Below, in pieces: positions 1-11,431 of a DNA stretch of 64,000 bases. Source of the stretch: Arabidopsis thaliana. Taxonomy: Eukaryota > Streptophyta > Magnoliopsida > Brassicales > Brassicaceae. The notes under the pieces are model-generated. The model was not told where the DNA came from and did no database searches. It saw only the letters and a list, made by a program, of their open reading frames with translations. A program made the position numbers and the translations under genes. The stretch is taken from NCBI RefSeq assembly GCF_000001735.4, contig NC_003071.7:11835151-11899150 (forward strand), written 5' to 3'. Position 1 is the stretch's first letter, and every line of letters starts with the position of its first letter.

Positions 1-3000
1 AATATGTCAAGAATATAAAAATATATAACAAGAAATTAGAGTTACACTCTTAGAAAATTTTACAGAACAAGTTTATGTTTTTTTTTGTCTTTTAAATTAT
101 TTCATGAACCTGCTTAACTGGGATATCTTAAATCTAATCCAATTCACTCCAATAAAACAGATATCCAATCTATTTGGAAGTAGGTTTGAATTGGTTGGAT
201 CCAAGGTGAAATTATATATATATATATATACGGTTCATGTTTTTTTTTTTTTGGTAGTAGAAATGGCATTTTAAAAGCAAGATACTAGAGAAGTGACTGT
301 GATTGTGATCTACTGGTGTTCATAAATTGATACCACCTCACCTGAGATTGAGTCTCCTTCTCATACGATAGAGTTCATTGGGATAATAAACTGACATGTT
401 GTGCCCATATAGACTAAAAAAGCAAATCAATAAAGCTTCATAGAAGTTAACAAACAAAAGAAGTAAACCCGGATATAATGGTCTCGGAACAAATCGGATC
501 GGATCTAAGAGAGGAATTGTGAGCCGGTTGTACAAATTCTCTTAACCGCCAAATGTTGGAACTTCGTTTATTTGCCTGTGTTGGCCTAGATTTTCTCCAA
601 ATTTTGATTATTCAAACTCTTGAAATGATATAGAAGTGTTTTAGCCAAAACAATTAGCCCAATTTATTACTTCTCTTTTATCACCTATACATTAATAATA
701 AAATTTTAGAATAAACTTTTTAGTTGGGTTACCAAATCCAGAGGGAACAAAATTTCAAAAGAACGAGACCGTCTGCTTTAAAAATTGAAGGAACGAGAGA
801 TTATTTAAAGACAACAAATTTAAGAAAATAAACTTGAGGCAAACCAAACTATTTTCCTTCTTAAATTCTTGAGATACATTATCTTATCGAAGTGAGCTCC
901 ATCTCTTCTATTGACGCCCGCCATGAAATGATATTCAACTATATATTGCATCGATAATATATTATATGACATAAGTAATACAAATATTCAAAATAAATGA
1001 TATAAAATTCTTTTTTTGGTAGTGATATATGGGGTTCTGCATCCGATCCGGTTTTGATGAAATTCTTAATCTTAACCTATTATGCGAACACTCAGCAAAA
1101 TCCAACTCGTATTAACACGTTAGTACTATTTTATAATCAGAATTTTAAAAATAAATAAATACTATCATAGCTATAATGAAACAAACTAAGCCAATAAACA
1201 TAGAAAGGAACACGGTTGCTTTGTTTGTCGTGACATTTGGGTGTGGACTTTGGACATATTTAAAATCCAGCCAACCTAGAAAAATTATATTATCACTAGA
1301 TGTCTCTTGTCGAGCATAAATTCCATTATAAGAACTCATAAAAGATGTCTAATATGTTTATATAAATGTTCATGTATAGCCTGATTTTTGGAATGGCCAA
1401 GATCGCAAAATATGTTCTATTATATCCACTATAAAAAAGAAGAGTTAAAACCACTCGAAACAGCGAAAATGTAAAGTGAAACATTTTGCATTTCATTCAT
1501 TCGTTCAATCAAAATATTTGCAGATTCTTTTTTCTTTTTCTCTTTTAATACCGTACTGTTACACTGGTATCGAAATACTACCGTATCAACTTGCAAAATG
1601 ATTATAACTTATAAGCATTCAGTAGAAATCATTTATTTTTGTTAAACAGTAGAAATCATTTTTTCGATCCCGAAACGAGATGATGAAACTAATCACTGAC
1701 AACCATTTTGTGAGTTTTAGTTATTGTATCCTAAACATTTTGATGGAAACATGAGGGTTCTTTAATAATTAAGAATGATGACCATTTCTATCAATTACTA
1801 ATTTAATCAATTAAAACCTTTTCTATGCGTTCGTTATCGGTTTTGGGCGAAAATAATTATTTGGTGTTATAATAAAATAAGAAAGTAAAAGTTTATAAAG
1901 ACAGCCTAACATATGGAGATCCGAATAATAGGTATCTTGCTTTTGGAGCTTTCTGATTATTTAATCAAAATGTTTTCAACTTATGTTCGATCTGGATTTT
2001 ATAATAATTAAGATTCTAATCTGTGCAATAATAAGGTATTTCTTTTTCTTTTGAAATAGGCCACATATAGGAAAAAAGTTCTTGAGTGTAATCATATTGC
2101 TGATCGCAAACTATTCATATTCATATTTAGTGACATATAAAGCAAATCAAGGCCAATATGACCTCGAAAATCTATGCAAATAACTTAATAGACTGTTAAC
2201 AAAATGTGTCAGTATTTATTTTCTTATACATCTCAGTCAAACATAGGAAACTAGGATTTTACACTTATTATTATACTTTGCCCAAAAAAAAGCAAAAAAA
2301 AAACAAAACAAAAACTTATAATTACACTATTTTTTTGGTGCTATACAATTCACAACATGTTTCTGTTTCTAAGTTTCTAAACTCATACTACACGTCTCTG
2401 ACAAATACATGTAGGTCTTTTAATCAAAAATAAAATAAAAATAAAAACGTTTTCCCATACTGTAGTTATATCAATATGTTTTGATTGTTTTCTATTGTTC
2501 AAATGTCGTCGTGTTTTTGGAGTAGTTCGTTGCTGGGAAAGTTCTTTAATTACGTGATTATGTGGGCAAGTCAAGCCGTTGACCTAGACACCTAGTTAAG
2601 AGAAGGATGATTTGGTATATATATATATATATTTGACATTATGAATTCATAAAGAACTTAGTGAATATACATAACATAATGTATTTAATTGGTATAGATG
2701 CATTGTAGAGAAGTTACATTCAATTGAGAGGTCAATGCTATTGGGTTCATAAAACTTGAGAAACAAAATAGAAATGTCATGTGGCTGCATGTGATTAGAA
2801 GGTACGTCGAAATCAATTCCATTCCATGAGTCTATTCTCCTACTGTCCTTTTATTTTGGGTAGTATTGTAGTGGTTTAAGACTTTTTTACAAACTTAAAT
2901 ATTATTAATTTAGACATACATACATGGCCCCAATTTTAATTTAATAAGTAGAAGATAACATTCTAATTAATAATTAGGGGAACTAAAAAAGGGGGAAGAA

Positions 3001-4449
3001 GCTTTGGTGTAAAACGATGATGAAACAAAGCTTGCCTGATAACAACAACATTATATATGATTTCTTTTAACAATACCAAATGTCAGCATCAATTACCAAA
3101 ATCCAGTAAGATGAATGGGTCTATGATGGGCATATTTTCACAAGTTGAAAACATGTTTAAAATAGTGACAGAATAATAATGTTTGGTTAATTTCCATCTA
3201 GTCTCTGTTAATTTCTACAAACATTAAGTTCAATGACTAGGTTTGTGTTAGTGTCGTTGTTACTACTTATATTCAAGCTCACATTTGTTGATTTAACCAA
3301 AAAAAGAGAAGGAAAATGGATATTTCAAGTAGGTTAAGCCGGCTGAAAACGTATCTAAGGTTTGTTAATGATCTCAATCGTCTTCGGTTTGTGATTTTCG
3401 GTTTAGTCCAAGGTGATTCGAATTTCTTAGAAAGTCGACATGAAAGAGTTAATATCTTGGGAAAATGGATATGACATTAAGGCTGCTAAAACAAGACTCA
3501 AATGGATAGGAACATTAAAGACAATTGTGAAATGAATTGGGAACATCGACCGCAAACCCTACAATGTACAAACATTTTTATTGAAAAGGTCCCCTATCCA
3601 CTTGTGAGGGTTTTGGGTAATGTCCCACAAAAGAACCATCATTAAATTCAGAACCACAATATATACAAGCATTCCCATTCTATCATATTGCAACTCTTGA
3701 GTAAGTTATTAATACCAGAATCTAGTTGTAGTCACAGATTCGTTCATATTAGAAAAAGTAAGCACATGTTATGGGGAAACATTGTAACTGGGTTTTTGTT
3801 AGACACAAAAGAAGCTCAATGTTTATTATGTATAGTTTTAATATCATATCTAAAAAGTAACTGAGATCAAATCTCAAAACATCTAGAAAACAATTTCCAC
3901 ATGAACCTTTGAAAAAAAACAATTATTTTAAAGAGTAGATTTACTGTTTGTATAATATTGAATACACTCATTCGCTAGACCAATATATTTCCTCTGTTTC
4001 ACTAAAAATGTTGTTTAAGGCATTTTCTACGCATATTAGAAAATAATTAAATTTTTTGTTTCATCTCTTATTAAATTATTAATACATTAAAATAGTGTGG
4101 ATAAAACTGGAAATCTTAACAAACATATACATTAAAAATACAAACCAACACTTATTTTGTGTTGAAACAAAATATGAGTTTTAAAAAGACACTTAATATG
4201 AAACTAATGGAGTATACTATTATGAAAATAGGTATAATTTGGAAAATTAATTTGAGAAAGAAAAAAAGAAACGAAAATATCAAAAAGAGAATTTTAAATT
4301 ATGAACACTCGTGCAAAGAGTTGTTATCTAAAATGTGTATGGTAGATTAACTTGAAAGAGAAGTGTTCGAACGGCATTATCGATGGTTACTTGGTTAGAA
4401 TCATTTTTTATGCCCTACAATTGTAAAGTGAGGTCCTGAGGGCATGAAA

Positions 4450-4452
<3 letters not shown>

Positions 4453-4499
<47 letters not shown>
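4453..4499. repeat. Pure poly(A) tract of 47 bases
   Basis: An uninterrupted run of 47 A residues preceded by GC and followed by TTTCC. No clear target-site duplication flanks it and no retroelement body is recognisable next to it. Its origin could be slippage or an old retroposed tail. Its length in an assembly is likely to be imprecise. Confidence 0.9.
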
Positions 4500-4503
<4 letters not shown>

Positions 4504-6755
4504 CTTGAGAGGCGAAGATATAACTTAAAGAGTTTTTGTGCTTGCTGCCGTCGTTATTGCACTGGCGTGATTTGATAATTGCTTTGAACATACTTTCCAA
4601 AAAGTGTAGGAACTAAGAGATGACTTCACTTTTCTATCTTAAAGCATAAATCCAAAAAGTGAGAGAAATGGTCAAAACATTACATAGCAACGAAGTCCAC
4701 TAAAAATTTTGTATAGGTGAAAACAAAACATATGAGTGTAAGATTCCAAAGGAATGCCGAGAGAAGTGGAAGCATAAACGGTTTTATTTGAAAAAACATT
4801 ACAAAACGAAAGCAAAACCGGAGTAAGATTTTACTAAGTTATATTGAGCCGCTTATGAAATTATCGTGTAACAAAGAGGAATAAATAAGTGTTCTTAACT
4901 CTTGTTATCGTTTTAGTCATGAATAATAAGCTCTAGTTTTGCCTAAGTGTTAAACCGACTCGAATGTTAAATGGACGAACTTTCATAGTCGGATTAAATG
5001 ATACATTAAGGCGGATTCAGAGTATGGTTTAGACTTTAGAGTACTCAGTCCATTTAAGGAAGGACATAGATGAAATTAAAAATGAAAGGACTTAGATGAA
5101 GAGGTGGAGAAGATCTAAGAGTGTGGATATAGTTCAACTGTTCAAGTGTGTGTGTTATATCATTAAGTATGGCATAGTAAAATGGTAACATAGTCTAATC
5201 TTAATTTCTTAATTAAGAGTCATTTTTCTCTCCTTCAAAGTAAATAGAAATCCATCATATTGTATAACAGTTTGGACACACTTTAATACCCACAAATACT
5301 ATACTATGTATTCAACACTAAATGAATAACATTAAAGATCATTCAAGAGATTGTTACGTCAGAAAAATACGACATACTTAATATCAAACTAAGAGATAAT
5401 AAGTGAATTCAGATCGAGAACCATGGCCTTGATCAACGGCGTCGTTTAGGGATAGCAAAACTTTGTTTAACATTACATAAGCTGAATTTGAGGTACCAAA
5501 AATGTGAGGATTTTGATTTCTTATATGTTGCTTTGTTGTCATTAGTCGTATATGTACAACTAACTCTCAGAGATTAGGAGAAGTTAATGATAATAAGCCC
5601 AATTTGTCAATTTAAATACTACAAAAATGAAAAGCACTAGTGTCTTAGTAAGATTTAAGAAAACATTAAATTTGATGATTTGTCATTTGTCAGACATGTC
5701 TACATATGAGAAAATAGATTTGTAGGGTTTGTTGAAAGTTTGTTAGCTAATCACTTTCTCATGAGACAAAGTTGACATTACGAAAATTAATATATTACAG
5801 AGTGATTTTATCAAAATCTTTTTAATATATTTAGGTCGGAAACACGAAGTTTGGTGGAAGCACTTAACAGACACACCCACATGAAAATTACACTATTCAG
5901 ATTTTGGTATTTTTCTACATATTAACACCTGTTTATGTCTCCATAACTTTATAATGTTTATCATAATCTCTATTTTCAATTTCTAGATTGGTATAACTCA
6001 AAAAATTAACTTTCTCAATTATGTCTTGCACAATTTTGTTTCTATTACTTCATCACACGTAAAAATTCCTCACATCAAAAAATATAAACCATTTGGTAAA
6101 ACATCTCTTTTACCAAATGTTTTATTTTTCAAACATGTTATAAACTTTTTAAAAATCAACAAATTTCAGGTAAACAGAAACTAAAACTTTTCGTGTGAAA
6201 CAATCAAGGAATTGAACTAAAACACTTCCAGACTAAAAAAAAATTGTTTCTATAAGATTTGTTTCTCCGATTCTTTTTTGGCCAAAGTGGAAAAAAGAAA
6301 CAGAAGAAGAGAAGCTGTTTCTTTGGCTTGGTATGTAGAAAATGGCAACAAAAAGGGAAAACGAACTGAAGTGCTTTATAGAAACCACATGGGGGGCAAC
6401 AAAGCCAAAACAATGACCATTCAATAATCATAACAAAGACTGTTTCTTCTTGTTTTTGGTATCAAATTGGGTCCCCAAAGAAACTTCCATATTAATTTTG
6501 TGGAAGACTCATACCAAAACTAGAGCCTGCAAAAATCATCATCATTGTATATCTAGTTTTGTTACTTTCTGCAACAACCTATATGAACAACATACCCACT
6601 TTCATGTCTTAAAACCGTTTTGTGTGGTAATATGGCTGGTTTCATGTCTCACTCAACAAATCATCAACAAAATCTCTCTACTCATGCCTACTTGAAGAGA
6701 GATGAAACCACCAAGAACATATCGTCTTCTCATGGCTGGGCAGATCAAATAAACT

Positions 6756-6806
6756 ATACACGCAATGACACAATACACGCAAAGACACGATACACGCAAT
6801 CACAAG
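6756..6806 (+). repeat. Three tandem copies of a 17-bp unit
   Basis: Units at 6756-6772, 6773-6789 and 6790-6806 all begin ATACACGCAA and differ only in their last seven bases. The repeat lies inside an open frame at 6620-6922 for which I see no other support as a gene. Confidence 0.8.
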
Positions 6807-7467
6807 AGTCATTAGAGAAAAATAAACATACTTTGTCCTTATGGTTTTCCTTCAGAAGGACCACAATCCACAGTTTCTACCCTAAATACGTTCATGCGTT
6901 GGAAACTAACAGAGAAAACTAGTACCGAAGTCAGCTATTTTCACAACAGGACAGTATAAAGCCAAGAACACATGTTTCATGACATATGAATTCTACGAGG
7001 AGATTGTTTGTAATCCAGAGTCTCTATGCAGATACTGCATAACAAGCAAGTGCATAGATGTGCAGAGACTTATCAGTTATCACTTCCCTTATTCAGTTAT
7101 TTGAGTCAAAAACAAAGCCATGGAACATAATTCAATTGGTACAAACGTAAAGGTCTCATCCCGTGCAAACGATCTTATTTTCTAGTTAAGAAAGAGTAGA
7201 TGAATCCGGGACAACATATCTTACATTCTGAAAATAACTATGGTGGAATCATCATTTGATTAAAAAGATACAAACCAAAAAATAATATCAAATGGAACTA
7301 GTAACATCTGCCAAAAAAAATGTATGAGAAGTTCAATCTAAGCTGAGAGATTGCAAAGACAGTTGACAGATATAACTTCAAAACCTGAGAATTTCCTTGA
7401 AAACATCAAACTTAGCACAAAACGATCTCTGGGATGATAAGCCACCCATCTACTTCAGGTTCTGGTA

Positions 7468-8104
7468 CTAGATAGGACTGAGATAGTTTGCAAATCTACC
7501 TGTCAATTTCATCAACAATAGAAAGTTGTTAGAAGAATCTTATCTTCCTTCCAGATATCTAAGCCAAACCTCAAGGAGCAATCTGTGTAGGTAGTAATCA
7601 TGAATCTTTCCACAACCAAGTTCAGGAGACGCTACGTCTACATGATCTAAACCACATCCTAAAGAAGCTCACACACACAACACAGCAACATTTGTATCTT
7701 TTTCTACGAATCTTACAAGGTTTTTGCTATTATTACCTTCAGGAGAAGTGACATCAGAAGGAAGTTTCGAAACGAGGCAAGCTGCAGCAATGGTGCTGTG
7801 AAATGGTTGTTGTGTGCTTAATTCTCGCCGCAGCAACCTTTTTAGATTTCAAATCAAAATCCAAACTTTCAATCAAGGGCATCACAAATATCTAACAACT
7901 AAGCAGATTTAGATCGAAAGATAACGAATTTCACCTGGGAACAGAACCTTCGATTCGAGAAGAAGTGTTGAAGCGCGGGGAAGTGAAATTAGGGTTTGGT
8001 ACAGAAGGTCTAGCTCTGGATGAGATCAAATTTCGTGCAGTAGCTGTTCTATTGATGGATCTCATGAATGTAGCAGACCTAGAGGCGATGCCAATTGCAG
8101 CCAT
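7468..8104 (-). CDS. NFD6-like small mitochondrial protein
   Basis: Three coding exons (8104-7935, 7837-7737, 7499-7468) encode about 100 residues. Exon 1 is an Arg/Ser-rich, acid-poor presequence ending in a RIEGSVPR motif. Exon 2 carries RLLRRELST followed by an HSTIAAA segment, and the protein ends EGRFANYLSPI. I recognise this architecture as the plant NUCLEAR FUSION DEFECTIVE 6 family of small mitochondrial proteins, where the presequence and a short Ala/Ser-rich segment are conserved. Intron 1 is phase 2 and intron 2 is phase 1. Skipping the second splice would leave exon 2 open to a stop at 7669 with a different tail (112 aa), so alternative C-termini are possible. The start chosen is the Met that opens the targeting sequence; an in-frame upstream extension from 8236 is not presequence-like. 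The first two exons are paralogous to those of the PPR gene at 14639-16201. Molecular function is unknown to me. The model may correspond to At2g27775. Confidence 0.75.
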
Positions 8105-8726
8105 TTTCTCCGATTCTGCCTCTTTGCTTCTGGCGAATCCACCAAAACCTCTCCGTAAACCCTCCCTAGGAAAAACTGGATATGCCGGTTCATTAATTAA
8201 ACCGGAATTGCTCGGTTTAGTTCCAATTTGGGACAAATTCGATAAGCGGCAAAGGTTTTCTTTGGTTTGGACTTAGACCATCTCCAATTGGTTGTTAACC
8301 TTGGCTCTTAACATTTTTTAAAATTAAAATTTTGCTTTTGGTAAAGTTATGATTAGGAAAAGAGTATATTAACAAGATTGTCCTCTAATGGTTAAGAATG
8401 CATTAGTTCTTAAGAAAGAAAAAAATAAATTTTTGCAAAACTAAATTCACCTATTAATTAGCTAAAATGTATCAAACATCAAGAATCTAACACAAATTAA
8501 ATATCTATCTTACTATGAACACAAGAGTCTTGAACAAAATCAAACATACACTAAACGTTGTAACTTTTATCTATGAAATCCAAACATGCCTACTTGATAA
8601 ACACTTTATAAGGTTTAAACCCCATCAACTAGTTAGCTCAACAAATGTAGAAACATTATAAAACATCAAGAATCTCTCAACATGTTATACCTTCTCATGG
8701 AGACCACCAAGGAAGCAAGCTAAATA
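8105..8726. other. Upstream region of the NFD6-like gene and spacer
   Basis: Positions 8198-8218 are identical over 21 bases to 16287-16307 upstream of the paralogous PPR gene, so the duplicated block includes promoter or 5' UTR sequence. From about 8280 the DNA becomes AT-rich, with a GACCATCTCCAATTGG stretch of a kind often seen in dispersed Arabidopsis repeats. No gene is visible here. Confidence 0.5.
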
Positions 8727-9245
8727 GCTAAATGGTTGGGTTTCCCTTTATAGTCAAATCCTTCATACTCGGAGCATCTTCTGTCATCAGATTGAAAAAG
8801 TCGATACTAGTAATACTAAGAGACTCTATCAGTTTGCAGTGTTTAACTAGTTGCTTAATCTCATTGAGTTGTGGGCACATCATCGTCTTCTTCTTGACAC
8901 TCTTGAATATAACAGATTCCAATGTGGGTGGCACCAGCAAACAGTTGATAATCTGAGAGTGGTCAGATTAAGGAACTTGAAGATGTTGGAAGGTATTAGA
9001 TCCCCAACGATGAGAAAACATAGGTCCAAGATCCAAACTTGTTCCCCCAGTTCTTTTAACACCACATTGATGGTTTCACCAGTTCTTTTAACACCACATT
9101 GATCGCCAAAACATAGAACTGTCAAGTTCTTCCACTTGTCTACTCATGCTTTGGAGAGTACAGAAGTTCTAACAGCATTTCGTTGAAGCAATCGAACTAG
9201 TATATGGTCAAGTATACTCGGATGCAATTCGGATATTAAATCCAT
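8727..9245 (-). pseudogene. Broken F-box / leucine-rich-repeat gene
   Basis: Translation from an ATG at 9245 begins MDLISELHPSILDHILVRLL, a clear F-box start. Further into the F-box, a TGA replaces the Trp expected in the S-K-x-W part of the motif. The frame then resumes as VDKWKNLTVL and runs through LRR-like sequence containing FKFLNLTTLRLS. Near 8947 the LRR frame is lost by what looks like a single-base deletion and resumes as LLVPPTLESVIFKSVKKK, ending at a stop just past NPTI. With one nonsense codon, one frameshift and about 170 residues in place of the usual 400, this is a decayed member of the large Arabidopsis F-box/LRR (FBD-type) family. The intact protein would be an SCF ubiquitin-ligase adaptor. 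A region upstream of the start is similar to one upstream of the TFIIS-like gene. Confidence 0.75.
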
Positions 9246-10321
9246 GCTGAAAAAACAATACAAACTAAGTAAGATGACATAAGTGAAATTGCAAACGCAT
9301 CTCATAATTTATTCTCTACCAAGTGAAAGTGCAAAATCCAGAGTACTAACAAATAAACATATTTTAATATGGGAGATCGTGATAGAAGATCGAGGGTCAT
9401 TTCATCAAATATAAAATTAGGATTGTCCTACCTAATAAATTCATGTGAATGTTCAATTAACATATGACATTAATCCAGCGGTCGTGATTAGATGGAATAA
9501 GAACATTATTAAATTAAATATTAAGTTTGTGAATTACTATTTAGAATTCAAATATCATCGATAAAATTTAAAATAGTAAAATTTAAATTTATTTTTCATA
9601 CCCGCTATTTAAGTGGACCTTATCTACTTATTAGTAAAATTCATTTTTAGTATTTTTACTACATTCAAAACTTTGTTTTTGTTGTTTTCTATACATAGTA
9701 TTTATTTATTATGTGTAATTGGTTCTAGAGAGATAATGATTATAAAGAAATTTGTTTTATTCAGACATAATTTTTTAAAAAAATTATAAAATTAGCTTAA
9801 ACTCTCGATAAATTAATATCTTTACTAATTAATAGAATTTCAGGGTTCGACCATTATTACTTTATAGAGATTTAACTGTGTATTACTATATTGACTAATA
9901 GACAACCTCTATTATATTGTGAAAAAAACCCTCCAAATTTGTATGATGAAATTGTCTTGCATGTTGAACGATGTATGGATCTCGTGTTAATTATGACTTA
10001 CATACGAATCAATCGATGAAGTTCCGTCTAGCCAACACAAAACTCCTTTTTCTCTCCAAATATAAATAAAATAAGACATCTGACGCTTGTACGATCCAAA
10101 CAAAAAATTAGAAGAAGTTACTTTAATAAAGTCATAAGCATTGCATAATCCTAAAGCATACAAAACCATATTGACCAAAAAAGACTTGACGAATATGTGA
10201 TTATATTTGCTCAGCACTCAACCATGCTTACAAATGGGTTTATCTCTTCCTCACACTTATATTCGATCTCAATAAAATGGTTCAGAACCTTTTGAATCCA
10301 CAAGAGACTTTGATTTGTTCT
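9246..10321. other. Intergenic spacer with a dispersed repeat copy
   Basis: The spacer is AT-rich. Positions 9381-9515 resemble 11586-11709 (shared GATAGAAGAT, TTTCATCAAAT, AATAAATT(C/T)ATGTGAATGT and TTAATCCA blocks). The remainder shows no gene. It includes the 3' end of the TFIIS-like gene transcript, which is read leftward. Confidence 0.5.
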
Positions 10322-11431
10322 TCACATCACTAAGTTTCCTCGTCTTTGTATATTCTTTGATGAAGCCTTGGTAACAGACTTTTTACGTTCTTGTTCTCTG
10401 ATCCTCTGTCTCCAAAGGTGAAGAAGGGCTGATGCAACATGGCAAATCATGCGGTCTTTATGTTTTGTAAGTCCCTCAAGCTTATCCATCATCCTCCTTG
10501 GTTCTTTTGGTTTTGGAGTAATGTTGATCTTCATCAATACCGAGAGAGCGTCAATGCAGCGAGACGCCTCTGCTTTACCAGAAAGTACTCCCTTAGCGTT
10601 GGCCACATCAGCAGCTTTCTTTGCTGCTTCAAACAACTTCACCATCTCATCCACTTTCTTCTTCTTCAGCTCCTTTTCTGTTTTAGTCTTCTTTATCAAT
10701 GAACCATCTTCATGTGGCTTCTTCGTTGTAACATCCACCAAAGAGACACGCCTTGTCTTCATGTTGAGCGGTTTTAGATTGGTCTTTGTCTCTTTCTTAA
10801 AATATTTCTCGTCACAAGTCTCAGATTTATGATCCTCTTTCTGTTTCAAAGCCAAAAAGCTGTTCCTTGCTTTAATCTTCTCTGTTTCACGAGTTAATGA
10901 TCTCTGATCTTCTTTCTTATTCAACTCCGAGAGTTTGATCGTTGTCTTACTCTCTACCGCTTCAACAGTCGTCAGAGTTCTCTCGTCTTCTTTATTCTTC
11001 AACACCGTAAAGGCAGTGACTTGACAAGCCATAGTTCCCGGTTCGTCTTCCTTCTTCAACTCCGAACACCTTGTTAGAACATGCTTCTCCATCTTCAGAC
11101 GATCCTTGGTAAGAGCAGCTTTGAAAGAGTTGTCGCTTCCATGTGCGTAGAATGTCTTCAACCATGAATGAAACAAGGCTTGGGCTGCCTTACGGATTCT
11201 AGGGTTCCTATGACTTCTCAAAGTCTCCAACTTAACTATTGATTCAGACAATCGTATATCCTTCACGGAAAGAGACAGAGACTTCAAGTGATTCAACACG
11301 TCGATGCATCGCTCGACTTCGCATGGGTTCCGTGTATTGTAAGTAGCCTTAATTGCAGCAGCAGTCAAGTCGCACAAGTCAGATCTCTCCTTCGCAATTC
11401 TCACTCTCATCTTTTCTTCGTTCTTCATCAT
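10322..11431 (-). CDS. TFIIS N-terminal-domain-like protein with duplicated helical bundle
   Basis: A single uninterrupted frame of 369 residues opens with two adjacent Met codons. Residues about 37-95 and about 287-345 are related to each other. Each has an (E/A)xxRCIDxL helix, a basic middle and a closing helix (RKAAQALFHSWL and HVASALLHLWRQ), which is the pattern of the TFIIS N-terminal / LW domain that docks transcription elongation factors. Between them residues 117-215 form four degenerate repeats of about 25 residues centred on a K-E-D motif, very rich in Lys and Glu. There is no TFIIS central domain or zinc ribbon, so this is not an elongation factor TFIIS itself but a nuclear protein that may bind the transcription machinery. 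Codon use and the long open frame support a real gene; the position fits At2g27780. Function beyond the domain is inference. Confidence 0.8.
   Translation of the reverse strand: MMKNEEKMRVRIAKERSDLCDLTAAAIKATYNTRNPCEVERCIDVLNHLKSLSLSVKDIRLSESIVKLETLRSHRNPRIRKAAQALFHSWLKTFYAHGSDNSFKAALTKDRLKMEKHVLTRCSELKKEDEPGTMACQVTAFTVLKNKEDERTLTTVEAVESKTTIKLSELNKKEDQRSLTRETEKIKARNSFLALKQKEDHKSETCDEKYFKKETKTNLKPLNMKTRRVSLVDVTTKKPHEDGSLIKKTKTEKELKKKKVDEMVKLFEAAKKAADVANAKGVLSGKAEASRCIDALSVLMKINITPKPKEPRRMMDKLEGLTKHKDRMICHVASALLHLWRQRIREQERKKSVTKASSKNIQRRGNLVM

Larger units (their letters stand above)
1..7460. other. AT-rich intergenic region with no supportable gene
   Basis: I see no convincing coding region here. 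Open frames are short, low in complexity, and lack recognisable motifs or splice partners. The stretch holds simple repeats: AT dinucleotides near 214-232 and 2618-2631, a 47-base A run at 4453-4499 and a triple 17-bp repeat at 6756-6806. The last few hundred bases probably contain the 3' UTR of the NFD6-like gene that ends at 7468. Confidence 0.6.

Noticed and set aside
338..535. 65-residue minus-strand frame with a Leu/Phe-rich stretch
   Set aside because: No domain, no splice partners and no promoter signal; expected by chance in AT-rich DNA.
1145..1339. 64-residue minus-strand frame ending in a hydrophobic segment
   Set aside because: A single hydrophobic stretch in AT-rich DNA often arises by chance; no further support.
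6620..6922. 100-residue plus-strand frame
   Set aside because: Contains a 17-bp tandem repeat, no known motif, and composition like the flanks.
7965..8276. 103-residue plus-strand frame
   Set aside because: Antisense to the NFD6-like exon 1, which has the paralogue and splice support.
8281..8480. Possible small transposon starting GACCATCTCCAATTGG
   Set aside because: I could not find matching terminal inverted repeats or a target-site duplication.
9987..10217. 76-residue minus-strand frame
   Set aside because: No motif and AT-rich codon use; judged noncoding.
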